Below, in pieces: positions 35,353 to 48,900 of a stretch of 64,000 nt of DNA. The translations under genes were made by a program, and so were the position numbers. Source of the stretch: Latrodectus hesperus. Taxonomy: Eukaryota; Arthropoda; Arachnida; Araneae; Theridiidae. The stretch lies in the NCBI GenBank assembly GCA_037975125.1, contig CM075862.1:57459279-57523278 (forward strand), given 5' to 3'. Each line of letters begins with the position of its first letter. Within the stretch, counting starts at the first letter, position 1. The notes below the pieces were generated by a model that was not told the DNA's origin, ran no database searches, and worked only from the letters and a program-made list of their open reading frames with translations.

Positions 35353-35390
35353 TGTGTGTATGTGTGCATGTGTGTGTGTGTGTGTGTGTG
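35264..35390. repeat. (AC)n-ATAT-(GT)n fold-back microsatellite
   Basis: Eight AC units switch through ATATAT to a GT/GTGG-type array of over 50 units with a few interruptions (ggtgtgtggg, gagtg, gcatg). The AC and GT halves are reverse complements and could pair. Confidence 0.95.
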
Positions 35391-35759
35391 GAATATCTGA
35401 GAAATTATATGAGTAAATAAATAAAGCTATTTTTCTGATATTCATATTTGAAGTAAATATTGTTTAATGTTTTCTTTTTTTATGAGTAAAACAGTTCACC
35501 TAAATTCATGAAAACGTAATATAAAAATTGGAAAAATAAGAAAAGAAATTTCATATTTAATTATTTCTTGCGTACTAATAATTACAGATTTTCTATTGTT
35601 ACGTATGTTTTCTTTAAATTTAAATTATTTTATAACTATTAACAGAAATATATTAGAGTGTACAAGCAATTAATTTAGTAATACATAATGCAGTGAATAA
35701 TTAATCAAACTGTGCAGTGTATTTATGATACGGCATAGAATTTTTTGACATTTCTTTTG

Positions 35760-36060
35760 CATATAGCCCTACAAATAGTTGTGACTTAAATCACAATGGT
35801 AATATTTTAGCTGCTACTGTTCCAAGAGTGTTTACTGTTCTTCTCCTAAGGGAATCTCTGGGACTTATTCTATTAATTATAAGAGGAGAACCACCCTGAG
35901 GAAAAATATTGCTGCGGAAGCTGAAATCTTATAATTTGAAAGCAGATACCAGCAAGAAGTTCTCCAGATTTGCCTGACACTCCCGAGGGGCATCTGTTCA
36001 CTTATTGCGATCACATTTTATTTCAGGTATCTCAGTCGCTGTTAATAAACAAGACAGATA
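35760..36060. other. GC-elevated unique block
   Basis: About 300 bp of complex sequence with no sustained open frame and no element signature recognised. It could be a conserved non-coding element or an old unrecognised repeat. Confidence 0.3.
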
Positions 36061-37223
36061 TTTAAGGGAGTTTATACTTACCAATAATGAAACACCCAAA
36101 TAATCACATGCAAAATTTTACAATTTATATTTTTTTTACACTTTTATAATTTAGAATTCAATAACCAAATATACTAAAACTGCTTTGGTCTGTAAGGATA
36201 TAACAAATAAATAAACTGTTACTAAATCCATAAATACAACAGAAACTTAAGAGATAACCTATTTAATGTTTTATAAAAATGTTTTTCTGAACCAATATAT
36301 CAGATGTGATGTTATGATTAATTATTTAGTGTTTTTTACTTAATATTCTTTTAAATTGCGGCATATGCAGGTTTAAAATTTATTAAATATATTAAACTTG
36401 TAAAATTTGCTTGCTCATAAAATACAACCGTTATGATTATAACATGAATTATATGGTCAAAATATATATAAAACTTAAATATTTAAAGATTTACATTATC
36501 AAAAGACAAAAAAAATAAGTTTTTTTTATTTATCCAAAATATTTAATACTTGTTTAATAAATCATTTTATAAAAGCGAGAGGGGTCAAACAATTTTATTT
36601 ATTTTTAATCATCCATTTCATACAGGTATTGATTACCGATATAATGTTAAGTTACATTGCTTTAATGTTAGTATATTTTTCATCCAATAATTTCTTCGTA
36701 ACTTTAAAGTAATATTTCAAAATCATTATTTGTTACTACAAGCTTTTGTGAATCATATCATAAAAATTGATATGAGACTGAACGATTTAGGGAAATATAG
36801 ACTTGAAATATAAATCCTGCAAAACCAGAAAAATCATAAATGTTTTTGAACAGAATCTCCAAAATGTCCAAAGAATGTGAAAGTGCATAGTATAATCCGT
36901 TAGTTTCTCATCAGGAAATGCGACAGCTCGCTATCATGATTATAGTCATTCCCAAATTTATAACACAAATGTGCAGTGATTTTCTTTCAAATATGAACTA
37001 TAATTTACTCACACGCACACGTCACTTTTTTATTCCAGATTAATCATTTAGATATGTGAAAATGTAAACTTTAATTTCTTGTAGCTGGCTAATTTCCTAT
37101 ATAAAGTTTTTACTATAAAAATTTTTAATAATGGCCCACTCTTTTTCACAACACTGATCACTAGACTATATAAGTATTGGCAAATGTGATTAAATTAATT
37201 TAACTCTAAAAGGTAGTAACTAT

Positions 37224-37242
37224 CTCTCTCTCTCTCTCTCTT
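37224..37242. repeat. Short (CT)n microsatellite
   Basis: About ten CT units in unique AT-rich sequence. Confidence 0.9.
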
Positions 37243-37870
37243 TTCTGTTATACGATTTTTTTATTTTCTTAAACATTGCAATAAACTTATACTTTTATTA
37301 TTAAAATGGATATGATGTTTAACATTTTGTAAAAAAAATCCGATAAGCAAATATACTTAGTAAAACGATTTTTTGTGTTATTCACTATTTATAAAAAATC
37401 AAAGTGCTTGCAGAAAAAAATATTATATTGAAGTGATATTAGGTAAATCCATTTTAAGGTACAATTTCAATTAGAAATCCAGGGCAAATGAAGTAAAACG
37501 AAACTTACAATTTTAAAATTATATATTAGAATTCCTTTACTGAATTCAAATCGATATAATAAATTCAGGTATTATGACACTTTCAAAATGAACTATTTCT
37601 TAAACTTAAGACCACAATTAAATTAAATTGAGCATTTAATGTTATTTAATGATATTACCAAAGCAAAAACTAAAGAAATTAGTTTCATGATATAAATATA
37701 CAGAAGCTTATTACTCTTAAAATTATTAAACATTTTAAATTTAAATTCATATTTATATTTGATTGGTAAATGTTTTTATTTTGAAAGTTTTGCATTAGTT
37801 GATTGCAAATTATTAATTTTGCATTTCTAAATTTTGATTAAGTTAGAAACAAGAAATTTGATAATATATA

Positions 37871-38046
<176 letters not shown>

Positions 38047-38622
38047 GAATTTTTAAATTAAATTCTGATTTCTGATAAAAGAAATATTAACACTATGAAA
38101 TTTTATTTACATTACATTTTATTTATTATTGATGAATGCTTATTTCCAAAATTTAAGATAAAATTTTTACTGTGCTCATTTCAATATCTGCATGAAATAA
38201 TAAAAAAATACATTAAAAATTATCTTATCAATACCAACTCCTCTTACTACAAAATTGATGCCAAAAATATAAACAAAATAAATAATGTCAGAAAGGAAAA
38301 AAACTTTGACCCATAAAAGTATTTTTGTTTAGTTTTACTTTCAGTTTTAGAAAAAGATTATGGTTGTGTAATAAACTATCCGAGGAATATAGGTCGCCTT
38401 CAGAACAAGGTACTTACGGTCGATGACTACTTCAAATCTCAAGTTTACCATTTATTGAAAACTATAGTAGTATTTATATTTATGCTTTCTTTTTTTCTTT
38501 CTGTAAATGGAAAGCAAATGTGCTCTTTTTTCCCAAAGAACATTTGTAAATTGTTTAAAGAATATGTAAGTGGTACGTATTATAAACTTCATGAAATATT
38601 AAGAAAAAAATTATATAGGTTG

Positions 38623-38918
<296 letters not shown>

Positions 38919-39559
38919 GTGAAAAAATGTTTTGATTATTGAAAGATTTACATTTATAAAATATTTATTTTAGTCATTTACTGGTTATATTTTCAAATAC
39001 TTCTGGATTAGAATTGATAAGCGATCAATTTGGTTTCTTTAAAAATAATTATTTGTTAATTATACGTAACAATAAATTTCGTCATAATATTTTAAAGGAA
39101 ATATAACAAGAGGAATCACTCTTTTTACAAAAAATAGAATATGACTTATCAGATTTAAATTCTAGTTATCAGATCTTTCTTAAAACTTATAAATTTTATT
39201 TTCACCATTTTCAATTATACAAATATAAGTTATAAATAATATTTACATAAATTAAAATTTTATGTTAATATGACTTTTAGATTTTTTATTTTAATATTGT
39301 TAATCAATAAAAAGTGTTTTAGCATAATTAATATCTGCTCATTTTGGTCTTCCTTCAACATTTATACTTATTTACTCTTTTAACTATGTATATATTACAT
39401 TCGATAGCAAAAAAAAAATTAATTATTTTCTACATTATTTTTTATATTATTGTCTCTTTAGTGTAACAATATGCTTTAATTTTAAAAATGTTATATAGTA
39501 TTTAGGAGACATATAAAATACTTCCTGCACATTTATTTTATGTTTTATTTAATCTGTCA

Positions 39560-39845
39560 TCCCTATTTCAGTGTGCACAGCAATCATAAATTGCAATTTG
39601 AAGGCTCTGGCAGAAATATTTGCTCCTTCCACCCTCGTGAACACAAAGGCTGACAGAGCTGTCAAACACGCTTTATGATTGGAAGAGAATCGTAAAATAA
39701 GGAAAGGGAGAGGTGTAATGAGCAAGGAATGATTAGCTTCGTGGAAATGGAATTTTCAAATAAATTGGATGTCAATTTTGAGAACAATCAAGAAAGGCAG
39801 TCACCCTTGTTTTGCACATATGAGGTTGGGATTCCTGGATACAGT
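39560..39845. promoter_or_regulatory. GC-elevated unique block, candidate conserved non-coding element
   Basis: Complex, GC-elevated sequence with no lasting open frame. It contains TGACAGAGCTGTCA (39651-39664), an inverted pair of the TALE-homeodomain core TGACAG. An inverted pair CAATCATAAA (39581-39590) and TTTATGATTG (39672-39681) also occurs, resembling homeodomain sites. Function is inferred from composition and motifs only. Confidence 0.35.
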
Positions 39846-40180
39846 ATAAATGTCTAGATTTAAGGCACAATTTCTGCAATAATTATCTTTCTATTGATAT
39901 TTAATTTAAAAAATAGATTAAACGCATAAATAAATTAATTGCTTAACATTTTTGTTTCAAATTTGTATCATTATTTTAAAGTAACAAAAATTAACATTGT
40001 TCAAATCACTACAATTTTCTGATTCATTTATATATATTTAGATTAAAAATGGTTATTATAATTATTGCAATTGTAAAAGAAAAAAATAATTATTTGTTTC
40101 ATATAACATTTTAGATCTTTCATCAAAAAAATTAGGTTATTTGATAATTACTTTCACAGTATGTTAAAGTTAAATATCAG

Positions 40181-40310
40181 CTAGTCAGAGATGAATGGTC
40201 AACACTCTCAGCTTCCTTTAAAAAGTTCATGATTTCGATTCTCACCCCGAGCTAAGTATTTTGTTGACTCTCAATCTATTTGTATCTATACATTCTTTAC
40301 GGATGGCTTT
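40181..40310 (+). mobile_element. Decayed tRNA-derived SINE head
   Basis: A tRNA-like segment has an A-box-like region near 40190-40205 and a degenerate B box (gatttcgattctcaccc) at 40231-40247, about 40 nt apart, ending in ccccgagctaag. The body beyond is not recognisable and the 3' end is arbitrary. Confidence 0.5.
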
Positions 40311-41739
40311 AAAAGTAGTTTTGAAAATATCTTACCCAAATGTCTATATGAAATATTTAGAACTTCGGCCTTTAATAGAAAGTGCTAATAATGCTTCTAC
40401 AAAAATTAACACCGAAAATAAATATGATGATCTAATCTGAAAGTTAAGAATCCACTGCTATATATTTGTTTATAATTATTATTATTTTGATTTAAAGTAG
40501 AATAATGAATTTATGCATTTTAATTTAGATTTTAATTAAGAATTTATGCATATACGTTTTAATAAGGTAATAAAAAACAGAATAAATCCTATACAAGGCA
40601 CATGCAAAAACCTGAAAGGGTAGAACAAGAAAACTAAAGAAGGCACATTTAAAATATACAATTTCCTTATGTTAATTTTGGTGACTTAATGGAACTAGAA
40701 GTACCAGATGTAGACAGAATAAGAAGTGGTTCTCGAAATTTATTACTGATGATATTAAAACGCAAAACGGAGACATTTAACTTTCAGTAACAAAACAAGG
40801 AAAATGTTCACAAATGTATATCAGAAAACAGTTCATAATTTTCTTTGGGATTTTCTAGCTCAAGCCACTTAGAGATTGTTTTAAGAATTTTACTGGAAAG
40901 TATGGATATTAATGATTTATTTGCAAGGAAGTGTTATGTAGATCTGATAAGTGTAAATGTAAAGAATCTGGAAAACTGTAATTATATATGCAGTACTATA
41001 TTGTATTTAAGTAAGTAAACTTTTAAGTAAATATTTTAGTAAGATTTTGTTTGTTTTTAGCACGGAACTGTTTTGTATGAATTCTAATAGTATAAATTGT
41101 TTGGATACTCAGGTAATTTTGCAAATGTGACAAAAATTGCATAGAAACTTAACAACTGTGCTTTGTTTATATATAAAAATAAAGTATTTACTGAATAAAA
41201 GCTAAATTTTATTTTACTTTTAGTAATTTTAATTTGTTTATATTTTGCAATAATTTTTATGACATATATAGCTTATGTTATCATTTATTTGTTTCAAAAT
41301 ATTTACTGAAATTTTAAAATACAAAAATGATACATTTATTTGAATTTTTGAATTTTGAAAAAGGTTATAGTATGTTTCATTTTATGTTATCATGATGTTT
41401 TCTAAATTATTAACATTGAAATGTTATTTGAAAACATTTTCTTCTAATCAAGATATATTATCATACAAAATGATAAGAATTTATCAAATTCCCACTACGA
41501 GTTGGGGATTTTATAACGTTGCAGATAAATGTAAAAAGTATTAAATAATTTCTCACTTTTACTGAGTTTAGTAATGACTAATGATTATAAGCAATCGCCG
41601 GTTATTGAACGTAATATCCGAATTATCACTCATTTTTAATGTAGTATGTGTGTGTAAACAACGCCTAATATTGGTTGATTGATACACCACCATACTCAGA
41701 AGAATAGGAAATATATCAACTTATAGCAAATAAAATGGT

Positions 41740-42012
41740 GAGAGATTTACTTTGTCTAAGGGTAGGATATACCACTTCACAGAGAAAAGCCTCGAGATTG
41801 ATCTTAGTCCCTGATGAACAATGGAAGACAGATTTTACATAACTGCTTTCTACATTTACATCTGTCAGAGCTTGGAGAGTCTATGCTTGGGAGTTTTTCG
41901 GTTTTTCTCCCTCTTTGCATGTGAATACTGCCCACAATCTATGAAATGTCCCCCTGAAAGGCTATTTACGCTGTGGATATTGAAATGTCGTAAAATGGTC
42001 TTCGGCCATTAA
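41740..42012. other. GC-elevated unique block
   Basis: Contains GAACAATGG (41817-41825), a SOX-type core, within complex sequence. A 63-codon plus-strand frame (41821-42012) is open but shows no recognisable domain. More likely non-coding. Confidence 0.3.
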
Positions 42013-42128
42013 GTTAGGTATTAAATGGAAAGCTTATTAAACTTTTTTAGTACGCTAATTGTTTTCGTTTTCGACATTATTTAAATTCCAATATTTCCGT
42101 TTATAAAGAGACATTTCAGTAAGACTGT

Positions 42129-42208
42129 ATTAAAAATTTATCATAATAAGCACTAACTTTCATTCTTTCAAATTCAAAGGTTATTGTTTATTATGATAAA
42201 TTTTTAAT
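42129..42208. repeat. Inverted repeat, 24-bp arms, 32-bp loop
   Basis: Arms 42129-42152 and 42185-42208 are reverse complements with one mismatch (core aaaaatttatcataataa). They could be the ends of a very small MITE or a hairpin; no flanking duplication was verified. Confidence 0.8.
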
Positions 42209-42383
42209 TATATTGAATAGTTTCTACATTTCAGTACCAGCAAGCTTTAATTTTATGATTTTTTTTTAAAAAAAATATTTACATATTCTTGAGATTAATG
42301 TACGTTAACTTAAATGAATGAAATTGAAATGAAAACGCTTTCATACGATAAACTTGTAAGACGTTTGATTCAACAAGTGTCTT

Positions 42384-42492
42384 GTTATTGTTGTTGTTGT
42401 TATTTATGACACTTGAATAAGTCAACTTCGTTACGCCGTTGGCTATTGCGAATTATAGTCAGTAGAGTGCGTTTTTCGTTTAACCAGAGCAC
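42384..42492 (-). mobile_element. 5'-truncated copy of the same SINE family
   Basis: On the minus strand the sequence matches the last 110 bp of the SINE at 43791-44109: gtgctctggttaaacg, an attcgcaatagc segment, caagtgtcat, then the (AAC)n tail. The tRNA head is missing. A run of 24 T follows at 42535-42558. Confidence 0.8.
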
Positions 42493-43503
42493 TAAGAAAT
42501 TGAAAGAACGGTTTTATTCTAAATTCATCCGATCTTTTTTTTTTTTTTTTTTTTTTTTGCTTGGTAAATAAAAACAAGCCAAAGATAGCCATTTACAACT
42601 TTTTGACAAAAATGTTTCTTTTATTACTTAAATGAATAGTCTAAAGCGTTCTTGCCCATTTTCTATAAAATTTAAAGCAATATGTATATTATAATTTTCT
42701 GTAAATAACTTTGAGTCAATGGCCTTTTATTCAGTGACTTTAGCCCGCAAAAGCCTACTCTTTTTTATTAGTTACATTTTTAAATGTTTTATTATATAAA
42801 AGTATATATTAATTTAAATCCGAGTACTGGCTATATGAGCAGTACAGATTCGTGCCATAAAATTTTCTGGAGACTGTACTTAGCTTGAGTATAGAGGGGA
42901 ATTAAATATATGTGAGAGCATCTCATTAAACAAAAATATAAAATAAACAAGCTATTACTTTTAAAATTTATAGGAAATTTTATTCTGGTGGAAATGCAAG
43001 CAAATTTTAAGGTGTTATTTTTTTAACCGTTAAATTATTTCTAAATTTAAGATTAGATAAAATAAGACAATGAACAGATGCAACAATTCTTATAATAATT
43101 ATTTGTAAAACATAAAACCTTTTAAAGCATTCATAACATTTTTTAAAATATTTGTATAACACATAAAAACTTTTTAAAAATTATTTTTCTTTCTTCATCA
43201 ATAAGTATTCAGATAATTAGATAATCATATGAACTTTTTAAGGCAAAAATGTTCTTCAAGAAAATATATGTTTTTATTTTTACATGGGTTTTAATACGCT
43301 TTCCATAGAATAATTTTAAATATTTTTTAAATTATGTAAAATATATATTCTTAGAACTTATTATTAATATTTCTAAATCTTGTTTTATCATACACTTGTT
43401 AAAAATAGGTAAGTTTATCTACAATAGCTTTATAAATATGTTCATAATAATTTTTTCTGTTTTAATAATTATAACACACCCATGCCTTAATTTGATAAAT
43501 ATT

Positions 43504-43506
<3 letters not shown>

Positions 43507-43576
<70 letters not shown>

Positions 43577-43581
43577 TATAT
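43507..43581. repeat. (TA)n microsatellite left of the LTR element
   Basis: About 37 TA units with one C near 43571. It ends just before a partial copy of the LTR promoter sequence (43583-43610). Confidence 0.97.
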
Positions 43582-43631
43582 TCCGTAGCATCCATTATAT
43601 AAACCTTCTTCAATAAAAGACACGTCTTAAA

Positions 43632-44760
43632 TATTCCTTTTCTTGTGTACATGTGAATGTCAATGAATGTTAATTGAGGATTTAGGGAATCCGTAAATGT
43701 AAATGATCATTTAAGTAGTTGGAATTTTAAATTTACCTACTTAAAATAATTTAATAATTGTTTTCAATTAAGTTGATTATTGTCTTAAAAGCCGCCCAAC
43801 TTGTCCAGTGGTTTGCGTGCCTGACTGTGGATAAGGAGGTCCTGGGTTCGAATCCCGGTTCGGGCATGGATGTACTTTCTCTGTCTCTATCTATCCGGTC
43901 TTTGTCCTTTCCTTGTATATGAATGAGGTGTGAATGGTTGCCTACCCTATAAACGGGTACCTATGACATGTGTGTAAAGCAAAGTCGTACTTTCACCTTC
44001 ATGGTGCTCTGATTAAAACGAAAGACGCTCCCAGTCGACTTAAATTCGCATAGCAAAGGCATAGCGAGCTTGGCTTGTCCAAGTGTCATTAGTAACAACA
44101 ACAACAACAATTGTCTTAAAAATGTAACCTCTTATTTGATTTTTTATATATTTTTGGTGTTATATATGTTTTAATTTGTTCCATACAGGAAATTAAACCA
44201 AATTGACTTTTCATTCTAGATGTTTTCTTTCATTATATAATCAATTTTAATAATATATTTGTTAACTGTCATCATTATATATTTGATTACTAATATTATA
44301 TTCTTGTAAATTGTTAAATTTTTATATTCTTGTATTTCGTTGAAAATGTACATCTCTCCATGATATTTCCCACTGATTGTTTGGGAGTTGGGGTATGCAA
44401 TCTTAAATTTAACCTATTTAATGCAATTGTAAATTTATCAATCTTCCTTTATTTTACTCCTAGACTGAAGTCCTAAAACACAGGTATTGGTGAATTCCTA
44501 GGATTTTTCTTATACATTTAACATCCCCGTAGCATCCCCTATATAAACCCATTTCAGTAAGAAACAAAAAACACATGTATATCTGCTAACCACACAGTAA
44601 GGGTCACACTTATGTTACAAATAGACAATTTAACTTTATTTCATCTTTTAAATAAATTTTATTTCGTATGTATCTATATTCTGTTTTCGCTAACTCAATA
44701 CTCTGTTGCAGACTGCTTCTAAATTGTGAAATATTATATTTAAAAATAATCTGATATAAT
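43632..44760 (+). repeat. 5' LTR of the gypsy-like element, interrupted by a SINE
   Basis: It matches the 3' LTR through attccttttcttgtgtacatgtg at the start, the atttcgttgaaaatg segment, a TATATAA box at 44540-44546 followed by a TTTCAGTAA segment, and ctgcttctaaatt near 44712. Without the inserted SINE and its duplicated target it is about 800 bp, close to the 3' LTR. The true right end could be later. Confidence 0.75.
43791..44109 (+). mobile_element. tRNA-derived SINE in the gypsy 5' LTR, with 12-bp target duplication
   Basis: The head is tRNA-like: an A-box-like ttgtccagtgg and a B box ggttcgaatcc at about 43853. A 240-bp unrelated body follows and ends in an (AAC)n tail. attgtcttaaaa flanks it on both sides (43779-43790 and 44110-44121), so both ends are defined. 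The gypsy 3' LTR has the equivalent site empty. RNA polymerase III would transcribe it from the internal boxes; activity is unknown. Confidence 0.92.
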
Positions 44761-45072
44761 AAAAAGTCTACTGAACATAGCTTGTGTTGAGCCCCAGAGG
44801 ATTCCAAGAAAATAGTGTTACTTCCCCACTCGAATTACTGAGACGCAAAAAATATTATTAGCCATCTAAAGGTCACGCGAGGTTACTGCGGTGCTTCCTT
44901 ATTCACTTTGATGCGATGCAAAGAAAAAAAGCTCCGAGAAAGTCTCGACTATGGTGAAGGAAATAGATATCAAAATTTTCGATATTTATTTTCTTCATTA
45001 TTCATTATATTCAGAACTGGAATTTTCGAGTTATGCTCATCAATAAAAGAAACATCAAACGCTGAATGAATA

Positions 45073-45085
45073 TGGTATCAGAGCC
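45073..45085 (+). other. Possible primer-binding site of the LTR element
   Basis: TGGTATCAGAGCC resembles a tRNA-complementary primer-binding site (TGG at the 5' end pairs with the tRNA CCA end). It lies about 310 bp right of where LTR similarity becomes unclear, so it is not immediately adjacent to a proven LTR end. It could be coincidental. Confidence 0.3.
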
Positions 45086-45269
45086 AGTCCACTCTCTTCT
45101 GAAAAAGAACATGTCCATATCCATGAAAATTCAAAGTATCAAATTTTAGTGAGTCATCTTTAGTAATTATTATAGAGTATAAGGTTATAGGAAATTTTCC
45201 ATAGTATTTGAAATTCGCACTGATGAAGCTAAGTTGAAAGAGTAAAAGAAATTGAACATTTTTATAAAA

Positions 45270-45480
45270 ATATTTATCTGGTGAAGCCTTAAATTTTTCT
45301 ATTCAAAACTATATTAATCTCAGTAGTTTCGACCAAGTCAAGGAAAATATAATCACCCAGTTTAAGAATTACGAATCAACAAACTTTGAAGAAATACTCC
45401 GAATTGAAGAAATGCCAAATACAAACTTTAAAGAAATACCAAATACTCCAATTTTGAAAATCTTAGAGATTATTTTAAGA
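45270..45480 (+). pseudogene. gag-like remnant of the gypsy element
   Basis: One frame reads open for about 60 codons, including LSSFDQVKENIITQF and NYESTNFEEI. It resembles a retrotransposon gag region in composition and position between the LTR and reverse transcriptase, but no zinc knuckle is visible. The assignment rests mainly on position. Sequence from 45480 to 46090 is AT-rich and contains a low-complexity inverted T/A-rich tract at about 45862-45906. Confidence 0.5.
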
Positions 45481-46621
45481 ATTAAACTCTCATCACTAAT
45501 AAAATGATTGGATACGAGTTGCATCAAAAATTATACCAATCAAGATCAGTAAGATCCATGAATAAGTAACAGGGAAAAAATTTTAATTTTCTTCAGAGAG
45601 TGAATTATATAACCGATTTGAATTTGATCCCAACACATTAATCATTTGATCACCAACTAATACCAAAAACAAGGCGTCAGAGCCAACAACCTATGATATT
45701 TGTTGATTGTCAGTATCGAACTTTTGAACCCAAAAGTTCCTCATTACAATATTTTCAAGAATTTCAAATAAAAATAATGTGACAAATTCAAATGACAATG
45801 CTATTTCTACATAATTCCTATTAAATTTGAATATATAATTTTAAATTCAGAAATTGTTTCATATTTTATTTTAATTTAATTTTTTTAAATTAAAATTAAA
45901 ATAAAATAACAATAATATTTATAAGAATAATAAATTTATAAGTATTTACTAATTCTATTCATAAAATATGATAATAATCATATAATTAATATTGTTAAAA
46001 ACTTAAATATTGAATCTGAAAATTTATTTTTATTTATTATTGAAATTTATTATTGACTTATAATCAAATATTTTATAAGGATAAATATAATGTAGGTTTT
46101 ATAAATTTTGAACCAGCTAGAGTTATTTTAACAATAGAATTACATATTAAAATAAGATTATACCCTGCTTCTAAAGATAACAAATAAATTTAGAAACAAT
46201 TGATTTTAAATTTCTTCATGAATTTTATGATTTTTTTTAATGATTTTTAGAAGCTGGATTCATTAAACTTTCTTGGAGTCCTTATGCACCCCTCTTATAA
46301 TATTAGCTTATAAGAAAGATAAATCCTATGAAACTAAATTGTGCGTAGATTTAAAAATAAATTAAATCAAGCAACTAAATTACATACAGGACCTATTCTC
46401 ATAACAGAATCTGTTTTGGATACATTGATAAATGCACGAATGTTTTCCATTCTGGATTTAGCTTCGGATTATTAGCATATTTAAATTAATGAAAAAGGTT
46501 TTTGAAAAATTAGGATTTATTTCAAACTTTAGATTATGAGGGGGTAAAATTATCATTTGTTTGGTGTAGTTCTCCAGAATTTTTTCGAAAAACCGATAAC
46601 GAAATCAGTTAAAGAAATACA

Positions 46622-47120
<499 letters not shown>

Positions 47121-47339
47121 ATATATATAGTCATGATTTCACAACACTGATATTGCCCATCAATCCCAATGTAAATACTAATTCAAATTGACGTAAATAG
47201 TTTCATTGGTTTTGCAGAACAATGACGTCATATAGTCACATGACATGACATCATTACTTCTTCTTCGTGATTTCAGGAAGAATTCTCGAGCAATTTTTTC
47301 ACTGGAGAATGATCCAGTATTTTGCGCATGACTTAAAGA

Positions 47340-47680
47340 AACTGTAAGAGATATATTCTTAAACAAGAGCATCCTGATAAAAATCTTCACTCTATATAAT
47401 ATTATTCTCGTAATCTTAAGGCTTATGAAGTAAATACTCTGATACAGAAATGGAATGTTTACCTATAATGAATGCTGTAAATTTCACTATTATATTCATG
47501 GAGTTAAATTTACAATGCATATTTATTATGATGCTTTAGTTTGGTTCAAATCAATCAAACGTCCAACTGGAAGATTATGCTCGTGATCGCTTAAAGTTTC
47601 ACTACATGATTTTGAGTAAATTATAAAAAGGACTCCACGAATTTTTAAGCAGACATGTTTTTCAAGAAATCTTATTTTTC
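47340..47680 (+). pseudogene. RNase H / connection-domain remnant of the gypsy element
   Basis: After the palindrome, pol resumes. QEHPDKNLHSI and YYSRNLKAYE near 47365-47430, then ALVWFKSIKRPTGRL near 47533-47577, match the Ty3/gypsy RNase H tail in order. A frame change and several stops are present. The start of the RNase H domain should lie between 47120 and 47340 but is not readable. Confidence 0.75.
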
Positions 47681-47859
47681 ATTGTTTACAATTAACGAAT
47701 CATTTATTGAATTTAGAGAAAATAAAATGTTAATAAAATAGTATTATTCGTAGTAAAAATGTAATCAAAAATGGTGTTTTAACTGTAAAACATTAAGAGT
47801 TTGTATAAGATTTATGTGCTTAGATCATTTAGAGAAAGCTAATTAAATGAAATACATAA

Positions 47860-48900
47860 ATATTTTGGACATATTGGAATATTATCAATGTTAAACTTGT
47901 TTTTCCTTCAATATTATTGGACACGTAGTATTGATGATGTTATAATTTTTTGTAAACATTGTGAAATATGCGAATTTACTGAGAAATCTAGGCAAACGAG
48001 GTATGTTTGATTCAGTCTTTACCAAATGTACATGATCTTTTTAAATATTTTCTATTGATACTGCTGTTGGTTTTAATTACTATAATTCAACAAAAAGTAT
48101 ATGCATATAATTTCCAATCATGCCACTAGGTATATTTGGACTTTTCTATAAATACGTAAATACTGATACTTAAATCAATTTCTAAAATCAGAAAGTGATT
48201 CAAATTAATGTTCATAAGAAAATATTGAGTGATGCCTTTACTGTGGTTAAATTTCATTTTTTTAAGAAAACATAATATCATCCAATTATAAACGTCGAGC
48301 TATCATCCTCAAACAAATGCATAAGTAGAAATGGTAAGCCATACCCTTGTTACTAGAATATTATGTAAATTAATATCCTAAACTGGCAGAAATCATGGAC
48401 AAAATTATTACTCCAAGTAACTGATGAATATATCAATATACCCCATTCTATTGTTAAATCAAATTCCCCCTGCTTATTTAGTGATTGGTAAATTAACTTA
48501 TGATAGTGTAATTGAGGATCAAAATTTAATCCCATCAGTCGAAATAGCTAGAAAATTAGCATAGAAAAAACAAAAGAATGTCACGAAAAGAGTAAATTTA
48601 GATATGATTTAAGTTTAAAACTTGCGAAATTCAAATCTAGAGATTTATTTTATACAAATAGTTTCATAACCCGAGTACGATTAAATTGACTTCCCCTATA
48701 AAGATTTTTATACAATTTTAAAGAAGTACTTTGATGTGTAAATTTTAGATTCATAAACCACACAAATGAGATAACAAAGAAAAATTTTAAAACAGTACAT
48801 TCCACTATATTAGGGTACTTTCATCCATCAAGAAATTTCACTTTGAAAACCAGGAGTACGAAAAGAACTCCAGTTACTATTAAAGAATAATAACAAAAAA
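47860..48900 (+). pseudogene. Integrase remnant of the gypsy element
   Basis: A zinc-binding HHCC segment is visible, with the cysteine pair in CKHCEICEF at about 47951-47977. The late core motif YHPQTNA is at 48301-48321, followed by VEMVSHTLV after a stop. An integrase C-terminal-like stretch runs to about 48895 (RSTKRTPVTIKE). Frameshifts and stops are frequent. The acidic catalytic residues could not be placed with confidence. Confidence 0.75.

Noticed and set aside
41821..42012. 63-codon plus-strand frame with a hydrophobic and cysteine-containing sequence
   Set aside because: No family resemblance, splice context or codon bias; kept only as a GC-elevated block.
43791..43870. Possible functional tRNA gene
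   Set aside because: The acceptor stem does not pair properly, and the sequence continues into a SINE body with a tail and target duplication.
45862..45906. Inverted T/A-rich sequence
   Set aside because: Low-complexity A/T runs make this pairing unremarkable.
47178..47390. 70-codon minus-strand frame with a hydrophobic start
   Set aside because: It is antisense to the gypsy pol region leading into RNase H.
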